From: Voacanga thouarsii
Taxonomy: Eukaryota; Streptophyta; Magnoliopsida; Gentianales; Apocynaceae
Assembly: GCA_026120185.1 (NCBI GenBank)
Contig: JANUWF010002128.1
Span: 310,001-374,000, forward strand
Reading direction: 5' to 3'
Length of the DNA: 64,000 nt
Below are positions 11,212-22,825 of the stretch, piece by piece. Both the position numbers and the translations under genes were made by a program. Each line of letters begins with the position of its first letter. Within the stretch, counting starts at the first letter, position 1. The notes beneath the pieces were generated by a model that was not told where the DNA came from, made no database searches, and saw nothing but the letters and a program-made list of their open reading frames with translations.

Positions 11212-12480
11212 TTGGTAATGTTTTCTATCAAGAGTTTATACCAACGGTTGGATCAACTTCCACTTGGATTGTTGGTTTTCAAGCTATCGATCATGTCTAT
11301 AACTTCTTGTAGGAGTTTAGAAAGATTAGAAGAATCTAGAGGGACGAACATGGACTACATGTGGAAAATGGAACAGAAGTTTGGGCCCTTGGAGTTGGAG
11401 AACTGGAACTCACTTTTGATTGTAATAGAATAGTTGTGTTGAATGATGTTTTTATTTGTTCTTGGTTTTAGTTGCAAAAATAATAAATCAAGGATATTCT
11501 GCATCTTTCCATTCTGGTGTAATTATCAGTAGAAATAGGGAAATAATATGTACTGGGCACATGTATGGAAATCTGTTCTTTATTAATCCTATTAACAATC
11601 AATTAAATAACGCTCAATTTGAACATTTAAATGGGAACAGGGAGACTAATATCAATGATTCATATCTTTGGCATCTAAGGTTGAGTCGCATTAACTCAAC
11701 TAGGATTCAGAGGTTAATCTATGATAGGCCTTTAGGCTCATTGAAATTGGAAAGTTAGCCTCAATGTGAATCTTATTTTATGGGAAAAATGACCAAAAGA
11801 TTCTTTACCCAAAAGGTAGATAGAGCCAAGGAGGTACTGAATCTTGTTCACACTAATATGTGTGGTCCTTTGTCTACACCAACAAGAGGGGGATTTGCAT
11901 ACTTCATCACTTTTACAGATGATTGTACATGTTTTGGTTATATTTACTTGATGAGATACAAGTCTGACTGATTTGACATGTTCAAAGAGTTTAAGGTTGA
12001 AATGGACGTCGGATAAGTAAACTAATCAAGACCTTACAATCAGATTGTGATGGAGAATACCTCCATGGTGAATTCAAAGACTACATGGTACATCATGGGA
12101 TAGTATCATAGCTCTCTACGCCTAGGACACCCCAGCAGAATGGATTAGCTGAGAGAAGGAAAAGGACATTGATGGAAATGGTCCGCAGTATGGTGTCTTG
12201 TGCTATTCTTCCAATGTCTTTTTAGGGATATGCCCTAAAAACAGCGGCATATATTCTGAACTTGGTGCCTTCTAAGTCAGTACTGAGGACACCCTATAAG
12301 ATGTAAACTGGGCTTAAGGCAAGTGTAAATCATCTCAAGATATGTGATTGTCCAGTTTATGTAATAGTCAAGGGAGACAAGTTAGAACTAAGATCAGAAT
12401 TATGTTATTTTGTTAGGCCTCCAAAATGTACAAAGGGTGGTTACTTTTATTATCCCAAGGAGCAAAAAGTGCTTGTGAGT
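11212..12480 (+). pseudogene. Copia A GAG-pre-integrase and integrase (broken)
   Basis: 11212-11450 reads, across frame changes, like the protease-to-pre-integrase region (LERLEESRG near 11330). 11456-11760 holds the GAG-pre-integrase block with YLWHLRLSRIN. The integrase core follows, with VHTNMCGPLSTPTRGGF, where the first catalytic Asp (usually HSDVCGP) is replaced by Asn. Next come LQSDCDGEYLHGEF with the second Asp and TPQQNGLAERRKRTL with the Glu (about 12130-12165). Stops occur at 11757, 11969 and further down. The ancestral role was DNA strand transfer. Confidence 0.8.
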
Positions 12481-13390
12481 ACTAATGTTAGATACTTGGA
12501 AGGTGATTAAAGAACATCTACTAAAGGTTGAAAAAGGGTGGAACTCGAAGAGAAGTTATCTTCTTTATCAAATTCTTCTAACCCGATTATAGAATAAGAA
12601 GAGGCATAGTCTCAGGAACCTATACAAATGGAGTCTCGACGTTATGGGAGGATATCTAAGGTTCCGAAAAGATGGACTAGAGAGGCTTTTAGCCTAGTCT
12701 TCGACTATCAGGAACAATATCCCACTAGAGACAAGGAGGCTATTGTTGATGCCGATGCAAACCTATGGCATGAAATAATGAAAGCCGAGATTGAGTCTAT
12801 GTATTTTAATCAGGTTTGGGATCTTGTAACTTCACCTAAAGGGATAAAACTCATTGGGTGTATGTGGGTATACAAGAGGAAGAGGGGACTGGATGGGAAG
12901 GTGATAACCTTCAAAGCTAGGCTTGTAGCGAAAGGGTATACTCAGAAAGAAGGAATCAATTATGAGGAAACTTTTTCCTCAATAGGTATACTTAAGTCCA
13001 TTTGTATCCTTCGTGCTATCACATGTCATTATAACTATGTGATATGACAAATGGATGTCAAGACGACATTTTTAAATAGTTATCTTAGTGAAGATATCTA
13101 TGTGTCCCAACCAGAGGGCTTTATTGCTGAAGGCCAAGAGTATATGGTTTGTAAGCTTAAAAAATCTATTTATGGAATTAAGCAGACATCAAGAGCATGA
13201 GATATTCATTTCAATGAGATTGTAAAATCTTACGGTTTCATCCAAAACAAGAATAAACCATGTGTGCATAGGAAACTAGAAGGCATAAACGTGGTTTTTC
13301 TTATGCTATATGTGGATAACATTCTACTCATTCGAAATAATGTAGGGGACACTGTCATCTACTAAGGTTTGGCTATCTAGTCAATTTAGT
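12481..13390 (+). pseudogene. Copia A reverse transcriptase (broken, YVDN)
   Basis: The stretch 12628-13047 carries the linker SRRYGRISKVPKRW and the RT fingers, with MKAEIESMYFNQVWDLV, GCMWVYKRKRG, KARLVAKGYTQKEGINYEETFS and QMDVKTTFLN. A stop breaks it at 13045. Then come VSQPEGF, KLKKSIYGIKQTSRA and the active-site box at about 13306-13326, which reads YVDNILLI, so the second catalytic Asp is Asn. The enzyme would be inactive even if translated. Confidence 0.87.
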
Positions 13391-14256
13391 ATGAAGGACT
13401 TAGGTGAAGTTAGTTACATTCTCCGAATAAAGCTTCTTAGAAATAGGAAGCAGAGAATATTAGGCTTATCCCAAGCTACATATATTGACAAGATGTTGCC
13501 CAAGTTCATCATGGACTCATCTAAGGGAGCGTTGATCCCTTGTAGACATAAGTTGTATTTCTCCTCAAAGGACTATACAAAATCTCAAGAAGAAAAAGAT
13601 AGAATGAGTAGGATTCCCTATACTTCAGCTGTGGGTAGTCTCATGTATGCCATGCTATATATTAGGCCAGGTATTTGCTTTGTTGTAAGCTTAGTTAGTA
13701 GATATCAGTCAAACCCTGAGAAGGTTCATTGGCAAGTTATAAAGCATATTCTAAAGTATCTTAAGGATATGAGAGATTATATACTGGTTTACAGGGATGA
13801 TGACTTAGTTCCTATAGGATACATGGACTTAGATTTCTAAGCGGATAAGGATGAGAGAAAATCCACTAGTGGATATGTCTTCACCTTGTCTGGATGAGCC
13901 ATTTCATGGAGGAATATCAAGCAATCTTATATTGCTGACTCAACCATGGAAGCTGAGTATGTAGTAGTTTTGGAGACATCTAAGGAAGTAATTTAGCTTT
14001 GGATGATTTTTTTAGAACTTGGAGTCGTGTCACAAATGGAAAACTGGTTGTGATGTATTGCGATAGTACTGGCGCAGTCTCACAATCCAAAGAATCTAAG
14101 AACCACAAGATGGGGAAGCACATTGAGAGGAAGTTCCACTTGATCTGGGATTTCATCCAGAGACGGGAAGTCGTGGTGGAACAGATTATCTCGGAGAACA
14201 ATCTAGTAGATCCCTTCACTAAGCTTTTAGTTGAAAGAGTCTTAAGAAGACATTAA
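13391..14256 (+). pseudogene. Copia A RNase H (broken)
   Basis: The frame at 13391-13840 reads MKDLGEVSYILRIKLL, then SRIPYTSAVGSLMYAML and RPGICFVVSLVSRYQSNPEKVHW. It ends at a stop in the TDADF-like region. The last part (13999-14256) has MYCDSTGAVSQSKESKNHK, then HIERKFHLIWDFIQRREV and NNLVDPFTKLL, the usual C-terminus of copia pol. Stops near 13840, 13898 and 13996 break the frame. Confidence 0.87.
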
Positions 14257-14314
14257 GACGCCATAGAGGTGGGCACCTATGCACTAACTTAGTCTTAGAG
14301 TGCAAGTGTGAGAT

Positions 14315-16222
14315 TGTTTGGGCGTATGCTCTCTTAGACTAAGTTTCTGATGCAATTTTGAATTGTATTAAAAAAGTATTTTCCTCAAAATTTGTTTGTG
14401 AAATCTTCCTTATATTTATGCACAATTTTCAGTGGAATAGATCCATTGTTTTTAAGTAAATAGTTCATGTGAATGCAGGTCTTTCATAGTATGGTATGGA
14501 CTATAGGTTATTTAAAACATAAACTATTAGTCTTAACCAAATGATAAGAATGGGGATCTCATTATGGTAAGGTTATTGTGTTATAAATTCAGAATAAGGA
14601 ATGGCTTAACTTTAGCCAATGAGTAGTCTTTGAATACGAAGAAATGGACATGTATTGGTTTCTAAAAGTACTATGTGGAAGAAATCTAGATTACTACTGC
14701 TACAGCATAGAATTGTACTCCACAGCTTGAGTATAAGTTGGTGGCCTAATGAAGCTTGAAGCAGATGCTTTGATATACTATAGTTGAGATTCTCTAGAAA
14801 GACCAATATACTTGTATGTTGGCTGTATGTAACTAGTTAGTCAAGACAGATTTATACAAGATAGGGTCTACGCTATGTTGCCCCTTGTGGTTATCCAAAT
14901 GGTCTAATTATCCAAGGCCTTTGGAAACATAACTTGGATATTGGCTTTAGGGTAGCTCCATTGGAAAGAAAAAATATTTAAATAAGTGGTGGATCATTGG
15001 ACTAGAAGCCTAAGGATGGTAGATGTCTTTTAGAGAGGTGTTAGTTCACTCTTTCCTCTCTAAATGCATGATGGTGTGTAGAAGGGTTTTTTAGTCATTT
15101 CACATATTAGTCGAAAACATAGTTAATGCAGCATTGTCCTTGGGGTCAATATTTCTCTATGGTGATATTAGATAATATTTACATTTAAAATACAATTATT
15201 TATATGGCAGGAGTACTTTGGTCATTTTATTAGCCAAGCCGATGTGTCTTTTTGATCTTCAGAATAGCCCGTAAGTCCTAATTAATTTTAGGTCGAGGAA
15301 ATAGTCTTAACAAAAAGGAATTTATTTTATTCAAGAAGTCTAATTTATTTTTGGACGGGAATAAAATAAAAGTACGAGAGAAATTAAATTTACTATGTAG
15401 TTTAATTGGTTAATTAATTATTCAGGGCCTAAGCCCAGATTGAATAATTAGAAAAATTTTCTAGGCCTAAACTAGTTAATAAAAAGGCTAAAATAATAAT
15501 TTTAGTTCATTTAGGCTCATTAATTATTTATTGGGTTATTTTAATAAGCCTAGGAATTAAATAATTAATGATTATTATTTTAGGCTCATTGGGTCCATGG
15601 AAAATAATAAATTATTAATGGCCCAACAGCCTGAACCAAAAGGGTTTTTTTTTTTTTTTTTTTTAAACTCATTTATAGCTTCTGGGAGTTTTGAACTATA
15701 AAAACTCCGGTGATAAGTTATCAGGATAGGAGTAAAAAGAAAACCGGTGTGTTCTATTTTTCGCACGGTGAACAAATAGAGGAAAAAGAACATGTAAAAG
15801 CCTTTAATTTTCTTCTTCTTTGCTCTCATTTTTCCTTCTGCTTCTTGTTCTTGTTAATTAATAACAAGAAATGAAGAGGTGTTTGAGACAGTGGATTTCC
15901 ACGCCTAAGTTGTTTCACCAACAATAGATTAGACAGTGGAATATTCTGAGAAGTAAAGGGCTTCGGCATTTATACCACGGAGGAGTAGGAGATTAATGGG
16001 TCATCAACTAGAAGCATTAACAAGTGAAGAAGTCATCACTGTTGTTCAATAATCTTCTTTACGGCCAAATAACCAAAAACACACAAAGGTAAAAAAAAAA
16101 AAAAAAAAAATTCCTTCCGCTATATAGCTTTTGCATTTTTATTGCATATGGTTTCTATTTTTCGTGTTGTGCATGGTTACTGTGAGCTTCATTCGCATCA
16201 CTTCTCGGTGATATTCATAACA
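14315..16222 (+). mobile_element. Copia A 3' LTR
   Basis: The LTR begins TGTTTGGGCGTATGCT after the purine tract AAGTGTGAGAT. It contains a T run at 15644-15664 and an A run at 16090-16110, followed by CCTTCCGC and a terminal part that resembles the end region of other plant copia LTRs. The right end (ATTCATAACA) is a guess from style. No second copy is present to fix it, and no target duplication could be read because the 5' end is lost. Confidence 0.6.
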
Positions 16223-16439
16223 TTGATACGGTCTCCATGTATTAAGATTTGCTTGCCATCATTTTGATCATGCTCATTATATCTATCTGTCTAAAGAATA
16301 TTATTTAGATACTGTATTATGGCATTATGTTGTCTTTATAGGTTTTTCGAGAAGGTTAGGATTTGTTGAATATGTTTTGGTATTGTGAATTGTGGAGTTG
16401 GGCATTGAGGTGATTTCTGAGCATGCATGAGAGTTGTGG

Positions 16440-17745
16440 TTGATTTCTTTTTGAGTGAGGAAGTCTTTCTTTCCCTTTTCATCTATTCTTTTGAGTCTTC
16501 CCATTCCCTCACCAATCAAAATGCAAAAAAAGGTAAGGGAATCCTCAAAAAGAGCAAGAGCATCATCTTTATCCAATCCTACCTTTGTTTATCAAATATA
16601 CCTACATCCCACAACCTTTAGTTATAATAAGTCTCAAGAATAATACTCTAGGTGGTCTACCAACAAAATCAATGTAGATCAAACTTTCAAACCCTCCTTA
16701 GACCGTTCTCTCATGTTGGGTGTCATATTTTGGAGGTTAGAATAGGGCCAATTATTATTCTAAAGGGAACTTATTGTTCTGTACTTATTCGGGAGTTTTA
16801 TGCCAACATTGTAGAAAAAAAAAACCATAACCTTTACATCATAGAAACTAGTGTTAAGGGTACTCCCATTTTGATGGATCAAGATAGATTAGCTGCCATT
16901 CTAAATATAAACAACGAGGGCCCTCGGGTAGTTGTGGATCACCATAACCAGAAAATAGAGTAAATAACATTCATGCTACCTTAAGAATATATTTAAGGGG
17001 TCTAGTGGGTTACGTAGGCTATTACTCTAATAATGACCTTGAAGCCTTATTGTAAGCCTTAGCTTATTTATTTGCTTTCAATGTCTTCGATAAGGCTAGT
17101 AGTTTCAATGAGTTACAAGTGCTTGACCTCTATATCCTACACAAGATGCATTATACTGAGCTTATTGTACTTCCCCCACTTATCATCTAATCCATGCAAG
17201 ATGTGGCCCTTTCCAATTAATCCACCAAAGCCTTTATTTTTCCCTTTATGATTATGAGGAATTTGGGCATGTATAATGTTAGTACTGAGGGAGAACTGAT
17301 TGAGACAACTACTGAGTGAGATTTGGTTACTGAGCAAACTTTAATCAACTGTGGTTATTAGTATAGTAAGGAGGCTAGAAGATGGTTGAGGCCTTAAGGG
17401 ATAGGAAATCTTGGGTTGGTAAAGCTACCTTCTAAGGTAGAGGAACAACCACCACCACCAACTCGAGCATGTGCGACTAGTTTGAGACCATAGCCCAGTG
17501 CTACTTTCCAGACTAAGGTGGATGCATAGTTCGAGACCCAAATGACTATTCTTCTTCAGCTTAGGGACTTGTAGCCGATCTACATAGGAGCCAGGACTCT
17601 CATGAGCAGTGATTGACCGCATGGATGCAACAGTTCCTAAGACAACTCGAAGGTGCTTATACTAGCTAAACCATGGGAGAGGCTGATCCAGCAAATGATG
17701 ATGACAAGGATGATGATGCTACTGAGGAGGCTAATGATTAAGATC
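16440..17745 (+). pseudogene. Athila env-position ORF remnant (plant transposon-protein type)
   Basis: The frame at 16455-16643 gives a Lys/Arg/Ser-rich N-terminus with RESSKRARAS. The frame at 16652-16963 includes VLIREFYANIVEKKNHN and VKGTPILMDQDRLAAILN, the REFYANL / VRGxxVxFxxxxIN pattern of plant transposon proteins that follow pol in Athila-like elements. The tail (17430-17740) reads as Pro/Thr-rich then acidic sequence. I see no signal peptide or membrane segment in what remains, so an envelope role is not supported. Many stops and shifts are present. Function in the living family is uncertain. Confidence 0.5.
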
Positions 17746-18470
17746 CTTCTTTAATCACTTTTATTTTAGAATTGTTTTTCCTTTTGCATTTTCATTACTT
17801 TTCGTAGGTTTTCTATTTTTTCGTTTATTTTACATTTATGCTTAGTTTCTTTTTCTAGTTTTATGCGTGTTTTATTTATTTTGTGTTGGTGACTCATCAT
17901 TATTAAGAAAACATGCTCTTCAGATGGAACTCAACTCTTTTGTGGAAATTCATGTTTATAGAAAGTATCCATTTTTCTTATCTTCTTCCCATCTATTTTT
18001 CTTAGTCCCTTGGTTAGGCTTTATTGTTATATTTTGGGACATTGAGGATAATGTCAAATTTAACTATGGGGGAGGAGTTCAATGCTTTCATCAAGTGCAT
18101 TTTGAAACTTCTTGAAATTTTGAAGCTATTTGGGATAATTTTTTTTTTTTTTAAATTTTTGCATGCAATTGGATTGGTTTGCCTGTGATGAGGTTATGAT
18201 CTTCCTTTCAGCTTTAGATAGGGATTTGACATTCAATTGGTTGGATTTTGTTGACATAAACCTATGTATGGAGTTAAGTATTGCTAAGTATTGAAAATTT
18301 AAATTAACATTGGTTATGTTTTAGTATTTGAATTTCAATCCATTCCTTAAGTTTGAGTATGGATGATATGATGGAATATGGGTAAAGTTGTTGATTAATT
18401 CTTATTTCATGGTATTTAAATTTATTTTGATTTTGAGTTGTGAATAAGGATAGTGAGGTCCAGAAACGCA

Positions 18471-18475
18471 AAGCG
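18471..18475. repeat. Target-site duplication AAGCG, left
   Basis: AAGCG directly precedes the LTR end at 18476 and is repeated exactly at 22821-22825 after the other end. Confidence 0.85.
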
Positions 18476-20813
18476 TGTGACACCCCACTACCTAGGCCCG
18501 CCAGGGCCGGGGATGTCGCCCCGTCCAAATGACAAGGGATCTTTATAACTAGGTCACACAATCAAAATAGTGGAATAAAAATAATACTTTAACTGAAAAT
18601 TTATTACAACCCAAGAATGAATCTAAGAATTCCAAAATCAAATCCATAATAAATTTATTCACTCTCAACTCCCCAAAGCATTACACAAATTAAATTTCAG
18701 AAAAATCTTCCAAGGAAGGCAATAACTAGCTACTCATCCCCACAGTAGGATCAACCTGAAATCATGGTAAAAAAAATGATGAGACAAAAATCTCAGTGAG
18801 TCCGTGCGTGCTTTGAGTGTCTAGAGAAAACAGTTCGTGAATGCAAAGTATAAATCTTTATAAGAGAAATACTGGCAAGTAATAAACATTAGTCAAAATC
18901 AAAAGTGGTGTTTTGGCTTTTCCAACCATACATAATCAATAAAATCAACCACTTAGAAGAAATGATAATGGGTTACCACACGTTGGGCCCCATAACTGGT
19001 CAGAATGCTGACACTTTGTGTAAACTGACAAAAGGTAGGTGATCGGCCTACCAGGTAAGATACTCCTCCTTCTCTATACCCAAACAACAACCGGTTGTCC
19101 ATTCTGCAACATACAGTCACTTGACTGGAAAAAAAAACTACTAGCTCAGACCGGCATGACCTACTGGACTGACATCCTATCCGAGGAGGACTTATCCCTC
19201 AGAGGTAGCCACCTACTGAGAGACTCACCCTAACCCTTCAAAGACTAATCCTAGCAGTCCACCCATATTGAGTACTCAACGTAACTTACCCCACTTGGGG
19301 AAAAAGGAACAAAACATAGTTCCACTTGAAAATGGCAACTAAGGGTTTCCAAAGCCTTTGTCAAAATCAGTTTTAGAAAGAGTTCTGAATTTGAGTAAAT
19401 CTGCTCATTGATTGTCAAATAATTTGTTTGACGGAAATAAGTAAGGAGTCAATCCTCAATTACCTTTACCGAAATGAGTTTCCATGCATTCTACATTTGT
19501 CTTGCCGTAATAAACATTTTGCATCAAACAGGTTTTATGCAGGAGCTTACCTGATCATTAGCTTGAGATAAAATAAAGATCTTCAACAGTTGACCTAACC
19601 CCGCCTTGGGTAAATACAAGCCATAATTAATCTCAAGCTAAAATCCACTTTCACAAATAAAGCTAGCTCAACTCACTACTACCATGATCCTAATGTCCCA
19701 AGCTTTAAGGCCAAATAATAAATAAAAAGGGTTTATAAGCTAAGTCTAATTTGATATTTAAAATAATTATTGTTTCGGGAAATAGGTACTAATAAGTTGA
19801 AAGTTTAAATCTTGCTAAGAATAATTTAGAGTTTATTTGATGAAGAGTCCTAGGTGGTATTAGGTAAAATAATAATTTATTAATAATTAATTGTTTGAAA
19901 AATAATTGATAACTAAAATTAGTTGAAAATAAATTTTAATGGGTCTTGATTGAAAAATACTAAATAAATTTTAATAGGTTTTGATTAAAAGATAATAATT
20001 GAAAGATAATAAATTTTAATGATATTTATGAATATAAGACTTACAAAATTAATAGTTTACTTATTATGATTATTTATATAAAAGGCTCTATTTGACATTA
20101 TTATATATGATATCTATATATTTTATTTCTTGAAATAAAAGCTATCATTTATTTGACTAAAATATCCTTAATATATATAATAATCCAAGTCTACCTTACT
20201 AGCAAATATTAAATATTTTATTGATGAAATAAAATTAGCTTAGGGACAACTAGATCATAATCATATTTCTATTGCTAACCACAATCATGAACATATACTC
20301 CACTTCAATTCATCAACTCATCCAAATCATGAATAAAAACATAGATCTAAATTTACCAAGGCATGATCCAACCTCTACTAGCATAAACTTAATCATGGCT
20401 TTAACAATCATACATGAATATAAATCCTATTCACCATAGGTGACATAATCTCTAACATACTTGATCACAAAATACTACTTATGACATGGAGACATGCATT
20501 AAACCCTAAAAACACCATACAATCAAACAAGATAACCAACTCATGCATAAATCCCATCTCCATCATATACACACATTTATTCATGCTTCAATCTCAACTC
20601 ATCACAACAATACATGCCCAAATCCTATTCACAATCCATCTCCTACCAATATCATCCTAGAGACATGAATCTAGAATTAAAAAGGAGGGTTGAAAAGGCT
20701 TACATGATCAATGAGTACCTTGAAGGAGTTTTGAATGGATCTCGACTCCTAGGTGACTAAATCCGTCCAAGGGAGATGTAGAAAGCATGCCCATTGGTGA
20801 AGAATTCATTCGG

Positions 20814-20814
<1 letters not shown>

Positions 20815-20872
<58 letters not shown>
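20815..20872. repeat. (GA)n microsatellite inside the solo LTR
   Basis: This is a pure AG run that ends in GAAGAAGAG. It is orthologous in position to the CT run at 1509-1589 of the inverted copy. Confidence 0.95.
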
Positions 20873-20876
<4 letters not shown>

Positions 20877-22506
20877 AGAGAGTCCATTAGCATGTTTGTT
20901 CATATATATATTCATTAGAGATCAAAGATTAGTGAAGATGAAGTTGCTTGAACAAACTTACCTTTAAGGTGTTCTTGAGCATTCACAAAAATACTGATTT
21001 TTTATCTAAAGGAGAGAGTTGGATTTTGGAGTTTGATTTTAAAAGTGGTATGGATGGACTCACGGCAGGGAGTAGATGAATTCTGGAATTTTTTTGAAGA
21101 AGATTGAAGTGGTTTTGAGAGGTATTAGGCAAGAGAAGAGTAGGTGGTCTTGGTGTTCTATGTGTGCTTGAAGGTTGAAGAGAATAGAGGGATTTTAGTT
21201 TGAAGCTGCCGAAATTCTGTGCGTGTGCAGTGGCCGAATTGGTTAGGTAGTTTAGGTAGATGATTTTTCTGGTTTGAAAGGAAAAGCAAAGGTTGGTTGT
21301 TGAAATCCTAAAAGAATATTTTTGGGAATCAAATTGGGAAACAAAATATAGCAAGAATATCTTTGATCAATGGAGAGCTTTTTGGAGTTGTAATGACTGA
21401 CTAATTGCTCAGTGATTTAGCTAGATGAAAGCTGGTTGAAGAAGGCTAATGGTGGCCGAAAAGAGGGGGTGCAATGGTGAAGGAAAGGTCTGGTTGTTTA
21501 AGGGTTATTTTATGGAAGTTTTCTAAATTAGGATTGCTGGAATTTTGGTATCCAATCAAGGCATGATTGGAGTAATTTATTGGAGATATTTTAGGGCAGC
21601 CATGACTGGTTTTCATGCAGAAGCTTGGGGAAGACAGTGGGGTTCAGTTCATGGCTGTTCAAGAGAGTTTTGTGCAGAAAAAGAATGAAGTTTCGGCCAG
21701 GGCTGAAATAGGAAACAAAGCTGGACATAAAATCCTGTACAGATTTTGCAAGTGCTGGAATTTTTCTTGGCAGCTTTTTCTGCCATTTTTTAGTCAGAAT
21801 GCAGAGAGTTTGAAGGGGCATTCATAGGTCCTTTAAGGCTGGTTTCCAGCCTTTTTCATGGAGGAAAAATGTGGCTAAGGAGTTGGGAGAAAATTGGAAG
21901 AAAACATCTTGGTTTAAGCTCATACATGCTACGATTTTGCCTAGAAAATTTTCTGGTTTTTTACAGCATTTCTGCAGTCCGAATTTGGCTAGAAAATTTC
22001 AGATTTCAAGCTGGTCAAGAGGGTCATTTTCTGGTAGCATTTGGGAGGGAATGGTGGCTGAAAATTTTGACACCTTGAAGGCACAAGAAGCTAGAAAAAT
22101 TTCAGATCACTACATGAAAGAAAATGAACATAGCTAGAGTGAAGTTTTGAAGATTCACTAGGGGTATTAATTCTCTTGGAACCTTCCCTATCTCTTCCAC
22201 ATTTTCGGACCATAAGATGTCTTTCCCTTAGACATTTTGAACCTTCAAAGCCATAGCACTTTACTGAATTTTCTGGAATGAAATTGGCTAGAACAAATTG
22301 ACCAACCTAATGAATTAAGAAGTAGGAAAAATTAAGGATCAAGAAGGGAGGAATTCCCTTAGGAGTTTTTGTAGGGTACAAGAATAGGATTAGGGTACTC
22401 CTATCATGTCTCCCCTAGGACAACACATCTACTCTACTCTAAAGCACCTAAGGCCAAAAATATAACCTTCCCAAGCAAAAATAAAATATTTTCATGCTAA
22501 AGCTCC

Positions 22507-22574
22507 AATGAAGGAATTTGAACCCAAGACCTCAAGAATTAATTCAAAAGCTCTAACCACTAAACTACAACGAC
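22507..22574 (-). other. tRNA-like segment with A-box and B-box words
   Basis: On the minus strand the segment opens GTCGTTG, the same seven bases as plant tRNA-Asp. It has an A-box-like word TAGTTTAGTGGTTAGAGC (22550-22567) and a B-box-like word GGGTTCAAATTCC (22513-22525). Spacing between the boxes is close to that of a real tRNA. The 3' acceptor half does not pair with the 5' end and the anticodon stem is not convincing, so it is a pseudo-tRNA or a SINE-like head, not a functional gene. It lies about 250 bases inside the LTR in the same orientation. Confidence 0.5.
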
Positions 22575-22820
22575 TCTCATTCTTATTTTCTCTCTAAAAT
22601 ATTTTTCCTATTTAATCCTCAAGCTATCTCCTTATTTTTACCTAAAGCAAAAATTACTATTTTGCCCTTCTTACTCAATGAACATATTTAAGCCATCAAG
22701 ACTAGAACACACAAATCCAAAGCACATAAAATCATATAAAAATATATTTAAACAGGCAATAAAATATGATATGTATACCAACCCCCTTTCTCTAAGGTTG
22801 GTTTCGATTGGGGTTTCACA

Positions 22821-22825
22821 AAGCG
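22821..22825. repeat. Target-site duplication AAGCG, right
   Basis: This is an exact repeat of 18471-18475 and directly follows the LTR terminus TTTCACA. Confidence 0.85.

Larger units (their letters stand above)
11199..16222 (+). mobile_element. Ty1/copia retrotransposon remnant A with 3' LTR
   Basis: It contains diverged pol from the protease/GAG-pre-integrase region to RNase H (11212-14256), a purine tract at 14302-14313 and an LTR beginning TGTTTGGGCGTATGCT. No 5' LTR, primer site or gag is present. The 5' end abuts the end of the Athila LTR. It is a different copia family from the one at 34690-50796. Numerous stops show it is inactive. Confidence 0.85.
16223..18475 (+). mobile_element. 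Second Athila-like remnant, 3' internal region
   Basis: It has a Ser/Arg-rich start (16455), a plant transposon-protein-like block, an A/G-rich linker, and a terminal non-coding block at 17790-18120 that parallels 8040-8470 of the first Athila copy, including ATTGAGGATAATGTCAAATT. The pol region and LTR are missing. The giant solo LTR at 18476 cuts it on the right. Confidence 0.65.
18476..22820 (-). mobile_element. Giant Tekay-like solo LTR, copy A (4,345 bp)
   Basis: Both ends are defined. On the plus strand it starts TGTGACACCCC and ends GGGGTTTCACA, which are imperfect inverted termini, and it is flanked by AAGCG on each side. No primer site or coding region lies between, so it is a solo LTR left by recombination. 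On the minus strand it runs TGTGAAACCCC to GGGGTGTCACA. It is the inverted counterpart of 1-3893, with roughly three quarters of bases matching in the short stretches I compared by eye, so both are old. It contains a GA microsatellite, an AT-rich block and a tRNA-like segment. Open frames inside are not conserved. Confidence 0.88.

Noticed and set aside
16652..16963. A viral-type envelope gene in the Athila env position
   Set aside because: No signal peptide, transmembrane stretch or fusion-like segment is visible. The text fits plant transposon-protein domains instead.
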